Shown: in pieces, positions 1 through 7,233 of the stretch | How the letters are laid out: each line of letters begins with the position of its first letter | Position numbering within the stretch: position 1 is the stretch's first letter | Assembly (NCBI GenBank): GCA_002084985.1 | Contig: MZGO01000027.1 | Coordinates: 1 to 10,274 of the forward strand | Source of the DNA: Thermotoga sp. 4484_232 | Lineage (GTDB): Bacteria > Thermotogota > Thermotogae > Thermotogales > Thermotogaceae | DNA: 10,274 bases | Reading direction: 5' to 3' | Made by a program: the position numbers and the translations under genes | Notes under the pieces: generated by a model | Told to the model about the DNA's origin: nothing | What the model saw: the letters and a program-made list of their open reading frames with translations, nothing else | The model's database searches: none

Positions 1-672
1 GAGAAAGAAAAACAGTACGAGCAGTATTCGGAACTTAAAGGGTCCGTTACGACAGCGGAGATAATACGGGTAACGGCTGATTGGGCGGATATAAGGATCG
101 GAAAACTTGAAACGCGACTTCCAAAGAGAGAATGGATACCAGGCGAGGAGCTCTCAGCGGGCAGCCTCATAAAGGTTTACATACTTGATGTTAAGAAAAC
201 AACGAAAGGACCGAAAATTCTGGTGAGCAGAACGGTACCAGATTTCATAATAGGTCTCATGAAGCTGGAGATACCGGAGATAGAAAACGGTGTCGTTGAA
301 GTGAAGGCTATTGCCAGAGAACCAGGTATCAGAACAAAAGTTGCTGTATCCTCAAATAACCCGCAGGTGGATCCTGTGGGGGCATGTATAGGAGAAGGAG
401 GCAGCAGAATAGCAGCTATCTTAAAGGAGATAAAGGGGGAAAAACTGGATGTTCTCAGATGGTCCGAAGATCCAAAACAGTTCATAGCCAACGCCTTAGC
501 ACCTGCTTCTGTCATAGAAGTCGAAGTTCTGGATGCAGAGAGAAAAGTAGCGAGAGTTTTGGTTCCACCAACTCAACTCTCCCTCGCCATAGGAAAAGGA
601 GGGCAGAATGCAAGGCTTGCCGCCAAATTGACGGGATGGAAAATAGACATAAAACCTATTATGAACATATGA
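1..672 (+). CDS. nusA: Transcription termination/antitermination factor NusA, C-terminal part (5' end outside window)
   Basis: NusA binds RNA polymerase and nascent RNA and modulates pausing, termination and antitermination. The frame is open from base 1 and ends at a TGA at 670-672, giving 223 residues. The family in Thermotoga is about 344 aa, so roughly the first 120 residues (the RNA-polymerase-binding N-terminal domain) lie outside the window. Visible domains in order are an S1 RNA-binding domain (about residues 10-78, with WADIRIGKLETRLP), KH1 (about 80-155, GxxG loop GEGG at 131-134 in ACIGEGGSRI) and KH2 (about 156-223, loop GKGG at 198-201 in AIGKGGQNARLAAKLTGWKID). It stops right after KH2, with no acidic C-terminal repeats of the E. 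coli type, as is normal for this lineage. The downstream fur-like gene begins 16 nt later, and its ribosome-binding site abuts the nusA stop, so the two are probably co-transcribed. Identification is very secure. Confidence 0.97.
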   Translation, partial: EKEKQYEQYSELKGSVTTAEIIRVTADWADIRIGKLETRLPKREWIPGEELSAGSLIKVYILDVKKTTKGPKILVSRTVPDFIIGLMKLEIPEIENGVVEVKAIAREPGIRTKVAVSSNNPQVDPVGACIGEGGSRIAAILKEIKGEKLDVLRWSEDPKQFIANALAPASVIEVEVLDAERKVARVLVPPTQLSLAIGKGGQNARLAAKLTGWKIDIKPIMNI

Positions 673-679
673 GGAGGTG
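671..679 (+). promoter_or_regulatory. Ribosome-binding site deciding the start of the fur-like gene
   Basis: A GAGGAGGTG motif directly overlaps the nusA stop codon. GGAGG at 673-677 lies 11 nt before the ATG at 689. An in-frame GTG at 677 falls inside the motif itself, so it cannot be the start; ATG 689 is preferred. Confidence 0.75.
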
Positions 680-688
680 AACATCTTA

Positions 689-1150
689 ATGGTTTACGAT
701 CTTCTAAGGAGTGAGTTGAAAAAAAGAAAGTACAGAATGACAGTTCAACGGGAAGCTGTCCTCAGAGTCTTTATGGAATCTGATGATAAACATCTTGGAG
801 CAGAGGACGTTTACAGGATTCTCCTTGGTAAGAAATACAGAATAAGTAAAGCCACTGTCTACAGAACCATTGAGCTTTTAACGGATTTGGGGTTTCTGAG
901 AAAACTCGATTTTGGAGATGGTATGTACAGATACGAAATAGTGGAAAGGGATAACGCTTACCACCAGCACCTTATCTGTAAAGAATGCGGAAGGATAGTT
1001 GAAATAAACGATGAACTCGTTAAAGAATTGATCGAAAGGTTGGAGAAGGAGACTGGTTTCTCCATTGATACTCACGATATAAAGTTTTATGGAGTCTGTT
1101 CAAAATGTAAGAGAAAGATGAGAAAGAGCAAACATACAAAGATGATGTAG
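689..1150 (+). CDS. Fur/PerR-family metal-dependent transcriptional regulator
   Basis: This 153-aa protein has the full Fur architecture. An N-terminal winged helix (residues about 5-85) contains the recognition segment ISKATVYRTIELLTDLGFL, and a C-terminal dimerisation/metal domain follows. The structural Cys4 zinc site is complete: C97 and C100 (HLICKEC) and C137 and C140 (CSKC). Likely regulatory-site ligands are H35, H92, H94 and E105. Aligned by eye to Bacillus subtilis PerR, E105 sits where PerR has Asp104. In PerR, an Asp at this position is associated with peroxide sensing and Glu with weak oxidation, so an iron or other metal sensor is somewhat more likely than a peroxide sensor. That is inference. 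The gene follows nusA closely and its last 64 bp overlap the convergent comEC-like gene. The C-terminal tail is very basic (KRKMRKSKHTK). No operator was recognised in the window. Family assignment is secure; the sensed signal is not. Confidence 0.93.
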   Translation: MVYDLLRSELKKRKYRMTVQREAVLRVFMESDDKHLGAEDVYRILLGKKYRISKATVYRTIELLTDLGFLRKLDFGDGMYRYEIVERDNAYHQHLICKECGRIVEINDELVKELIERLEKETGFSIDTHDIKFYGVCSKCKRKMRKSKHTKMM

Positions 1151-2322
1151 AATGGAAACGATACGTTCAGTTTCAACGTATTTGATGAAATCTTCAGAAT
1201 CCATTCCAGCAGTTTTTCAAAAGGCGACATGCCTTTTATAAGAAGTGAGGACAGTGTTTTTAAGCTCACAGTGTACAGGAAAAAGGAAGCAATGCTCGTC
1301 CAAAACATGGGAATAATGAGAAAAGAAGTGGGAATCCCTATTAAAAAAGATAAAGGATGAATCTTTTGGAAGAATAAAGCAAGAAAAGGGAGTGCTCCTA
1401 AATAGGCATAAAGGGATACTATAAAAACATTCTTCGATCTGCTCAACGCCAGTAGGATCATAGAAGTCGCTCCAAAGCTCATCAGGAATGAAGGAGATAA
1501 TATCTGGGAAGGATCTGAAAATAGCATGAAAGTACCCGCTATACTCATGATCTCTAGAGGATGTCTCTTCTTACCCATCATGTGGAATATCTCCCACAGG
1601 AAAATCATGATAAATGCTCTGAAAGCCGAAGGGGTAGCTATGGATGATACATATATACCTGTGAAGATCAAAGAGAGGGAACTCCTCAGGATTCTCCGCC
1701 ACGTTATGAAAGATATCAAGGTGTTGAAAAATATATACGAGAGTCCCACGTGGAGTCCTGACACCGCGAAAAGATAAGACAGACCACTCTCTTCTATCTC
1801 CTTCTTTCTCCTCTCTCCAAAGAGTACCGATAGAATCAAGGATCCGCTCCCAACATTTTTTCTCACAAAGTCTCCAAAACTTCTCCTCATCTCCCAAGAG
1901 ATCGTGGTTAAGTTTTTGATCTCTTTTATCACCTTCGCATATTTTGGAAAGAACAGATTTCCTTTTATACAGCCGAAAGAATAAATGTAGTAACCTGCAG
2001 GAATCTTCTCTAGTATGATGATCCTTTTGTTGTAACGAACCCATCTATCACCATCCAGTATCCTGACGTTTTTCAATACAGAGGAGTTTGCATTCTCCCT
2101 CTCAACAAAACCAACTATTTCGTACTCGCCACTCTCAACACATGGGTTGCTCATTAATACTCCACCCAGTATTATGAGAAAAAGATAGAAAATTTCACGG
2201 GGATGGTTTCTAAATATGAAGAAGAGAACCAAGGGTATAACTATGGTAAAGATGGGAAACCAAAATAGGGCGCCAAGCAGCGCCCCCAAAGCCAATGATA
2301 GGAAAATAAAAATCCATATCAT
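1087..2322 (-). CDS. comEC: ComEC/Rec2-family membrane protein, competence domain without C-terminal MBL domain
   Basis: ComEC proteins form the inner-membrane channel that brings transforming single-stranded DNA into the cell. This 411-aa protein has hydrophobic segments at the N-terminus (about 1-60), a soluble stretch (about 65-140) where ComEC carries an OB-like DUF4131 domain, and then the polytopic competence domain. Hallmark motifs are FAVSGLHVGL (185-194), TPSAFRAFIM (230-239) and LSPSFLMSFGAT (275-286). It ends in a hydrophobic helix (about 391-406). The metallo-beta-lactamase-like domain found at the C-terminus of many longer ComEC proteins (about 700-800 aa) is absent. It is the last gene of the - strand run. 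Its ATG overlaps the apgM stop as ATGA, suggesting translational coupling, and only a weak GGAG precedes it. The 3' end overlaps the fur-like gene by 64 bp. The frame is intact. Natural transformation has been reported in Thermotoga, but activity here is not shown. Confidence 0.88.
   Translation of the reverse strand: MIWIFIFLSLALGALLGALFWFPIFTIVIPLVLFFIFRNHPREIFYLFLIILGGVLMSNPCVESGEYEIVGFVERENANSSVLKNVRILDGDRWVRYNKRIIILEKIPAGYYIYSFGCIKGNLFFPKYAKVIKEIKNLTTISWEMRRSFGDFVRKNVGSGSLILSVLFGERRKKEIEESGLSYLFAVSGLHVGLSYIFFNTLISFITWRRILRSSLSLIFTGIYVSSIATPSAFRAFIMIFLWEIFHMMGKKRHPLEIMSIAGTFMLFSDPSQILSPSFLMSFGATSMILLALSRSKNVFIVSLYAYLGALPFLALFFQKIHPLSFLIGIPTSFLIIPMFWTSIASFFLYTVSLKTLSSLLIKGMSPFEKLLEWILKISSNTLKLNVSFPFYIIFVCLLFLIFLLHFEQTP
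1161..1181. terminator. Weak inverted repeat after the fur-like gene, possible terminator
   Basis: A perfect 7-bp stem (ATACGTT / AACGTAT) with a 7-nt loop starts 11 nt after the fur-like stop codon and lies inside the comEC coding region. The stem is AT-rich and no T-run follows, so it is a poor intrinsic terminator. It may simply be chance. Confidence 0.2.
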
Positions 2323-3563
2323 GCTCCGTATTTTTCAAGCCTTCCGGCATGAGCCAGTACGAGTGTCATAACATCTACGGCGTAGAAAGTACCTAGACTT
2401 CCTTTTGCACACTCGAACTCATCGAACCTTGCTGACGTTCCCATTCTAACGTATCTGGACTTTATCATGAAAGGAACTGGATGCCAGCTGTGGGCCTTCA
2501 AGATAACGGGAGTTGAGTGATCCCCTGTCACAACGATCACATCAGGATCGAGTCTTAAAATCTCAGGAATCACTTTATCGACTTCTTCGATGACTTCGAC
2601 CTTTTTTGCAAAGTTTCCATCTTCACCGTAAGAGTCGGTCTTTTCTTGACATGGAAGTAGAAGAAATCGTAGTCTTCCCAGTGTTTTTTGAGAGTTTCAA
2701 CCTCATCTGCTACGGTTTGTCCTGTCTCCAAAACATCCATTCCTACGAGGTCCTGTCTCCAAAACATCCATTCCTACGAGTTTCGCTATCCCCCTGTACA
2801 TCGGGTAAGTCGCTATAGCAGCTGATTTTAATTTATAGACTTCTCCAAATTTTGGAAGATTTGGATATTTCGAAAATCCTCTGAGTAAGGCGAAATTCAT
2901 CCTTCCTTGATCTTTGAGAACCTCTCCTATTTTCTTTATGAGCTCGTTCACGATCCTAGCCATTCTATCAGCTTCTGGTGTCAGAGGCTTTGCCCATACC
3001 ATCGGTTTCCCCTCTCTTTGGGGATCGGCATCCGTCAATCTATCATCCAAGTTCTCTCCTGTGAACTTGACGACAAATCTGTGTTCTTTTCCGGGATAAA
3101 ACGATATTGTAACGTCTTCTATGGTTTTTATATTCTCAGATAGGATCTTGACCACCTTGGCACTCTCTTCTGTGGGAGGTCTTCCTGCCCTTCTATCAAC
3201 CACTATACCATCTTTCAAAGTAGCGAAATTTCCCCTCGCCACGACATCCTTTTCTCCAACCTCAACACCTGTACCTAAAGCTTCCAGAATTCCTCTTCCT
3301 ATCTGGTACTTTATGGGATCGTATCCGAAAAGAGCCAGGTGCCCTGGTCCACTTCCTGGGGTTATGCCTGGAAGCACAGGGATTATCAAACCAAGGTCAC
3401 TTTCGCGAGCCAGAGAATCAAGATTGGGAGTTTTTGCCTCCTGAAGAGGTGTCTTCCCGTTGACAGGTGTATCGCCCAGTCCATCCAGAACCAACAGAAT
3501 GATCTTGGTGTTGCCAGGGATGGCAAGCTTTGAAATCAATTTCTGTCTATCCACGGAGTACAT
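2319..3563 (-). pseudogene. apgM: Archaeal-type 2,3-bisphosphoglycerate-independent phosphoglycerate mutase, frameshifted twice
   Basis: ApgM interconverts 3- and 2-phosphoglycerate in glycolysis and belongs to the alkaline-phosphatase superfamily. Visible features are the metal-binding VLDGLGDTP (D27), the catalytic-serine region PGSGPGHLALFGYDP (S71, H74), VARGNF, and near the C-terminus VVTGDHSTPV, which carries metal ligands. The frame is broken twice. A 31-bp tandem duplication (2719-2780) shifts the reading frame and leads to a TGA at 2703-2705. A second shift lies in an A-rich stretch near 2640-2647. Correct protein sequence continues in another frame ([24 protein letters not shown]) and then returns to the first frame ([14 protein letters not shown] to the end). 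Removing one repeat copy and repairing the indel gives about 403-404 aa, normal for the family. As written, the product lacks the C-terminal metal ligands and should be inactive. Start: ATG 3563 lies 10 nt from GGAGG (3574-3578). ATG 3569, overlapping the upstream stop as ATGA, is the alternative, only 4 nt away from it. The lesions may instead be assembly errors. Confidence 0.88.
2719..2780. repeat. Perfect 31-bp tandem duplication inside apgM
   Basis: Two identical 31-bp copies lie head to tail (2719-2749 and 2750-2780), each running from GTCCTGTCTCC to CTACGAG on the + strand. The flanking bases show no microhomology with the unit. Because 31 is 1 mod 3, the second copy breaks the apgM frame. 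With one copy, the - strand reads [18 protein letters not shown] without interruption. Confidence 0.97.
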
Positions 3564-3565
3564 CT

Positions 3566-5212
3566 TCATCTCACCTCCAACTCCTTTAAAGATCTCACGA
3601 TCTTTCTCCAATCATCTCTTTCGATGTTAACATCACCCACAGCGAATTTCCTGACAATTGATATGACAAAATCATCACCTCTGCTTGGATCGAACGTTTC
3701 TTTTTCATGGTATCTAGACAAAGACAGGGCGAATTTCCAGTGGAGATCCTGCATCTCTGGAACAACACTTTCTAAAAATCTTTCCACATCGAATTCTCCT
3801 GTATAGAGCAGCGTCTGATATAACCTAAGAAGGGTTCTTGCTGCCGCGAGCATCAAACCGTTTCCGTACACAGAAACTGCGAATCTCGTTACGTTCTCCT
3901 CAAGAGCTATCGGATCGAATCCCACTTTGAGCATCATAGAGTAGAGTATATCTAAGTAATCTGAGGAATTTATATCTGATTCGAAAAATGGAATCTCTCC
4001 TTCTCTCAAGAATTTGAATCTTTCTTGGAAGAGTTCTTCCTCTTCGATGAGATGCAAAAATTCATTTATGAGGAAAATCCCATCATCGATGAATTCATCC
4101 AGTAGTTCCAAGTCATCCTTAAAAATCTCTTGTGCTTTCCTTAGAGCTGAGCCCCTCTCTACAGAAGCGTTTTCTGCCAGCTCGATGAGATTCAAAAGAT
4201 CATTCGCTTTGACGGCAAGATCCCCTGTCAAACTACTTAAAATTTCAAAAGCTTTCTTCCTATCAAAATGGAGGAGTATCCTTCCATAGTTGTATCTCAC
4301 TATTTCATCTTCCCTACTGATATTGAAAGCTCTTTCGAGGCTTTCCAGAGCGTCTTCGTAAAGGCCAATATCTCTTGCCAATATCCCATATTCAGTCAGG
4401 ATGATGGGATCATCTCCTTTCTTCTTTCGTAACTCATCTAATATCTTCAAAGCCCTAAAAAATTTCCCAACCTTCACAAGTGAATACGCAAGAGCCAGCT
4501 TCGTATCATCCCTATCTTGTTTCTTTAAGGCTTTTTCTAGAATCTCCGCTGCCTTATCGAACTTTTGAAGTTCGTTCAGAGTCAATCCCAACTGATAATA
4601 AGCCTCAACGAATTCTTCATCCTTCTTCAAAATGCTCTCGAAGATGTTCACGGCGGAGATCAAATCACCTGTTTCTCTATAAAGCTCTCCTATTCTAAGA
4701 AGCGGGAGAAGGAAATTTTTATCACTTTCGTAGGCTTTGTGATAGCTCTCTATGGCTTCTTCTATTTCACCTTTGTTTGCTAAAATTTCTCCTAATTCAT
4801 AAAATCCAAGAGGGAAATTTTCATTCTGGGACAACGAGATTCTGAGTTCTACTTCCGCTTCACCCAGTTTTCCAATCTTCTTCAACAGGATTCCCTTGTA
4901 GAAGTGATACCTGTAATCGTAGATGATTCTTCTTGCTTTCTCCAGAACTTCCAGTGCTTTTTCATACTCTTCCTTATTCACCAGTTCTTTGAATTTCTCA
5001 TAATAAAAATAAACAAGATAAGATGCGTAATAATCATCTTTGGATACCTCATATTGAGCTTCCAAACCCCTCAATATCACATCTAGTGGTATTTTGTCCT
5101 CATCCACCACCGTGGGGAAGTCTTCAAGTAAAATCGGTAATTTCACAGGTAAGTTATGTTCCTTTGCTTTTTGAGGATTCAGGGGAAGATACACTATAGC
5201 CTTTATTTTCAT
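3566..5212 (-). CDS. TPR-repeat protein of unknown function
   Basis: This is a 548-aa soluble protein with no signal peptide or membrane segment. A short N-terminal region (MKIKAIVYLPLNP, about 1-65) precedes roughly eight tetratricopeptide repeats spanning residues about 68-325. Examples are EEYEKALEVLEKA, GEIEEAIESYHKAY, GDLISAVNIFESIL, QKFDKAAEILEKAL and GLYEDALESLERAF, each with the spaced small and aromatic residues of TPRs. The C-terminal 200 or so residues are acidic and helical-looking, and I do not recognise them. TPRs form protein-binding scaffolds, so a partner is expected but not identifiable here. The gene lies 12 nt after the fakA-like stop. Its own stop TGA overlaps the alternative apgM start as ATGA. 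The start is uncertain: ATG 5212 has AAGAGG only 2 nt upstream, and a GTG directly before it (5215) is also possible. Conserved linkage to the fakA-like gene would be the best functional clue. Confidence 0.85.
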   Translation of the reverse strand: MKIKAIVYLPLNPQKAKEHNLPVKLPILLEDFPTVVDEDKIPLDVILRGLEAQYEVSKDDYYASYLVYFYYEKFKELVNKEEYEKALEVLEKARRIIYDYRYHFYKGILLKKIGKLGEAEVELRISLSQNENFPLGFYELGEILANKGEIEEAIESYHKAYESDKNFLLPLLRIGELYRETGDLISAVNIFESILKKDEEFVEAYYQLGLTLNELQKFDKAAEILEKALKKQDRDDTKLALAYSLVKVGKFFRALKILDELRKKKGDDPIILTEYGILARDIGLYEDALESLERAFNISREDEIVRYNYGRILLHFDRKKAFEILSSLTGDLAVKANDLLNLIELAENASVERGSALRKAQEIFKDDLELLDEFIDDGIFLINEFLHLIEEEELFQERFKFLREGEIPFFESDINSSDYLDILYSMMLKVGFDPIALEENVTRFAVSVYGNGLMLAAARTLLRLYQTLLYTGEFDVERFLESVVPEMQDLHWKFALSLSRYHEKETFDPSRGDDFVISIVRKFAVGDVNIERDDWRKIVRSLKELEVR

Positions 5213-5224
5213 CACCTCTTCTTA

Positions 5225-6826
5225 TCATTCAAGAATGATCAGATAGGGATAATGAGGTTGTCCTCCTTTGTGAGTTTCAAGATCCAAATTCGGGTATTTC
5301 TCTTCAACCAATTTCTTTATTTTATCGATTTCGTAGTCTCTGGCTCCTTTTCCCAGAAAAAGTGTCATTATTTCTTTAGATGATGCGCTCGTCTTTTGCA
5401 AAACCTCATCCAGGACACGAGTTAAGTCATATCCATGAGAGTACAACTTTTTCCTGACGAACACTAGATACTCACCTTTTCTTATCTTATTCTTACCTTT
5501 TCCAGAATCTCTTATGGCTTTCGTTATAGAGATAGGAACACAACTCTCCGCAAGTTTTTTAAATATTTTCTCCAATTTTTCCGGCTCAGCTTCTGGATCA
5601 TACTCGACCATGGCGGCGACACATTCTTGAACGGTGATAGTTGGAATTATTATCACCTCTTTATCCTCAATAGCTTCTGCAGCTTGTTTCGCTGCAAGGA
5701 ATACATTGGGGTTATTTGGAAACAGAAACACCGTTTCCGCATGGATTTTGTTTATAGCATTTTTTAAATCGGCTGTACTGGGATTCATCGTTTGTCCACC
5801 CTTTATTACGATATCCACTCCAAGACTTTTGAGGATTTCAGCTATACCGTCTCCCGGTGAGACCGCAACGACTCCCACTTTCTTACGTTCCTCAACTCCG
5901 GACACGATGTGTTCATGTTGAACTTTCATGTTGTCTATCTTCACCTTCATTATGTCCCCATACTCCAAAAGTCTTTCCAAAACGCGTCCTGGATGATTCG
6001 TATGAACGTGCACCTTCAGTAGATTATCCTGAACAACGACAACTGTTGAGTCTCCAACACTATTCAGAAAATCGATAATCTCTGTCTGGAGATTCATCAT
6101 ATTTTCCTTGCCATTGACTATAACTTCCGTGCAGTACCGGTACTCTAACTCCTCATAAACCATTCTAGGTATCTCCTCTGTCGAGACTTCCTCAATTTCT
6201 TCTAACCTCACTTCTTCTGCACCCAAGATAGCTTCCTTGAACCCCTCAAATATGTAATATAATCCTTTTGCTCCAGCATCCACCACTCCTGCTTCCCTCA
6301 ATTTTGAAAGAAGCGATGGGGTGAGTTCCACCGCCTTCTCTGAGATTTCCAGGATCCAATCCATTAAATTTTCGAAATCTTCGAATTGCAAATCTCGAGA
6401 TTCCTCATCTATCATTCTAACAACGGTCAGGATCGTTCCCTCAATAGGTTTTATAACAGCAGAATATGCTACTTTTCTTGCGTTTCTGAGCATCTCCAGG
6501 AAATCACGAGGGGTTATGGTTTTCCGTCCTTTTGGAAGCCACTCTGCCATCCCCCTGAATATTTGGGAAAGGATGACGCCAGAATTCCCCCTCGCTCCCA
6601 TCAGCGTTCCATTTTTTATGGCAGTTAAAACATCGGGCAAATCATCACTTTTCAGTTCATCGAGTTGCTTACACCCCTCCATCATAGTTGAAACCATGTT
6701 AGAACCGGTGTCCCCGTCTGGAACAGGAAAAACATTCAACACATTTATCTCGTCCTTGTGCTTTAGAAGGTTCTCCGTAGCTTTCTTGAACGCAATCTTG
6801 AATCTTCTTCCATTGAGTTTTCTCAA
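5225..6826 (-). CDS. fakA: DAK2/FakA-like kinase (YloV family), probable fatty-acid kinase ATP-binding subunit
   Basis: This 533-aa protein matches the YloV/FakA family. FakA binds ATP and phosphorylates fatty acids presented by a FakB (DegV-family) partner, feeding acyl-phosphate to phospholipid synthesis. The N-terminal DhaL-type nucleotide domain (about 1-200) shows NVFPVPDGDTGSNM (Mg/ATP-binding D37 and D39) and GARGNSGVILSQIFRG (77-92). A middle domain (about 225-305) contains YCTEVIVNG and KVHVHTNHPG, with C231, H272 and H274 as possible zinc ligands by analogy with FakA. The C-terminal domain (about 315-533) begins VGVVAVSPGDGIAEI and contains GGQTMNPST and FPNNPNV. The start is TTG 6826, supported by GAGGAGG 10 nt upstream and by alignment of RKLNGRRF with the N-terminus of YloV as I recall it. 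It directly follows the Asp23/YloU-like gene, the same pairing as yloU-yloV in Firmicutes. No FakB gene lies in the window, so the substrate is inferred. Confidence 0.92.
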   Translation of the reverse strand: MRKLNGRRFKIAFKKATENLLKHKDEINVLNVFPVPDGDTGSNMVSTMMEGCKQLDELKSDDLPDVLTAIKNGTLMGARGNSGVILSQIFRGMAEWLPKGRKTITPRDFLEMLRNARKVAYSAVIKPIEGTILTVVRMIDEESRDLQFEDFENLMDWILEISEKAVELTPSLLSKLREAGVVDAGAKGLYYIFEGFKEAILGAEEVRLEEIEEVSTEEIPRMVYEELEYRYCTEVIVNGKENMMNLQTEIIDFLNSVGDSTVVVVQDNLLKVHVHTNHPGRVLERLLEYGDIMKVKIDNMKVQHEHIVSGVEERKKVGVVAVSPGDGIAEILKSLGVDIVIKGGQTMNPSTADLKNAINKIHAETVFLFPNNPNVFLAAKQAAEAIEDKEVIIIPTITVQECVAAMVEYDPEAEPEKLEKIFKKLAESCVPISITKAIRDSGKGKNKIRKGEYLVFVRKKLYSHGYDLTRVLDEVLQKTSASSKEIMTLFLGKGARDYEIDKIKKLVEEKYPNLDLETHKGGQPHYPYLIILE

Positions 6827-6836
6827 GACGGGAACA

Positions 6837-6843
6837 CCTCCTC
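6837..6843 (-). promoter_or_regulatory. Ribosome-binding site for the TTG start of fakA
   Basis: GAGGAGG on the - strand overlaps the stop codon of the asp23-like gene and lies 10 nt before TTG 6826. There is no in-frame ATG close by, so this site supports the TTG start. Confidence 0.75.
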
Positions 6844-7174
6844 ATTTTACACCAGTTATGTGAACGTTAACCTCTACTTTTTCACAACCCGCCAGAGTTT
6901 TCAACTTATGAGTGACGTTCTCCATAATGTTTCTCGCAACTTCCGGTATTCTCATACCGAATTCGAGGTCTATGAATAGATCAACGACTATGGTGGCATC
7001 GTCTCTCTCCTCAACCCTGATACCCTTTCCTTCCGATTTTCCAAAAAATTTGTTCAGGACACCTTCAGGTTCCAACCCAACGGGCCCATAGCTTTCAAGG
7101 ACAGCAAGGTAGACCAACCTCCTCAATGCGTTCATCGTAACCTCAAGCTCCCCATTTTTCAACATCAATCTCAT
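6842..7174 (-). CDS. Asp23/YloU-family protein
   Basis: This 110-aa protein carries the Asp23 (DUF322) fold signature. It has an N-terminal beta/helix part (MRLMLKNGELEVTMNALRRLVYLAVLESYGPVGL) and the typical C-terminal run VDLFIDLEFGMRIPEVARNI followed by NVHITGVK. Asp23 proteins are associated with envelope stress and membrane-anchored assemblies in Firmicutes. The closest paralogue by context is YloU, always beside YloV/FakA, whose role is poorly defined. The start ATG 7174 is chosen because AAAGGAGG (7182-7189) lies 7 nt upstream. The frame stays open up to a TTG at 7216, but that would place the ribosome-binding site inside the gene. It is separated from xseB by 59 nt, the largest gap in the gene run. 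No membrane helix is seen. Confidence 0.88.
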   Translation of the reverse strand: MRLMLKNGELEVTMNALRRLVYLAVLESYGPVGLEPEGVLNKFFGKSEGKGIRVEERDDATIVVDLFIDLEFGMRIPEVARNIMENVTHKLKTLAGCEKVEVNVHITGVK

Positions 7175-7181
7175 CTTTTTC

Positions 7182-7189
7182 CCTCCTTT
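7182..7189 (-). promoter_or_regulatory. Ribosome-binding site of the asp23-like gene
   Basis: AAAGGAGG on the - strand, 7 nt before ATG 7174. It decides between this ATG and an upstream in-frame TTG at 7216. Confidence 0.75.
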
Positions 7190-7233
7190 CAAAAATCCTG
7201 ATACTTCGTATGTCAACTTATTCCAAGGGTTTG

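Noticed and set aside
677..688. GTG start for the fur-like gene at 677
   Set aside because: It lies inside the GAGGAGGTG ribosome-binding site; ATG 689 fits better.
1571..2044. 157-aa open frame overlapping comEC in another - strand frame
   Set aside because: The ComEC frame carries the conserved motifs; this one shows no family features.
2640..2647. Programmed -1 frameshift site in apgM
   Set aside because: The A-run is only four bases with no classic slippery heptamer, and a second, unrelated break lies nearby; mutation or sequence error is simpler.
2719..2780. CRISPR-like repeat
   Set aside because: Only two copies with no spacer, lying inside a coding frame; it is a simple tandem duplication.
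6321..6863. 180-aa open frame on the + strand opposite fakA
   Set aside because: It is antisense to a clearly recognised conserved gene, has no ribosome-binding site and low-complexity composition; a shadow frame.
7175..7216. Promoter with TTGACA at 7211-7216 (- strand) before the asp23-like gene
   Set aside because: At 16-18 nt spacing the -10 candidates (TTTTGA, TTTGAA, TTGAAA) are poor and overlap the region near the ribosome-binding site; not convincing.
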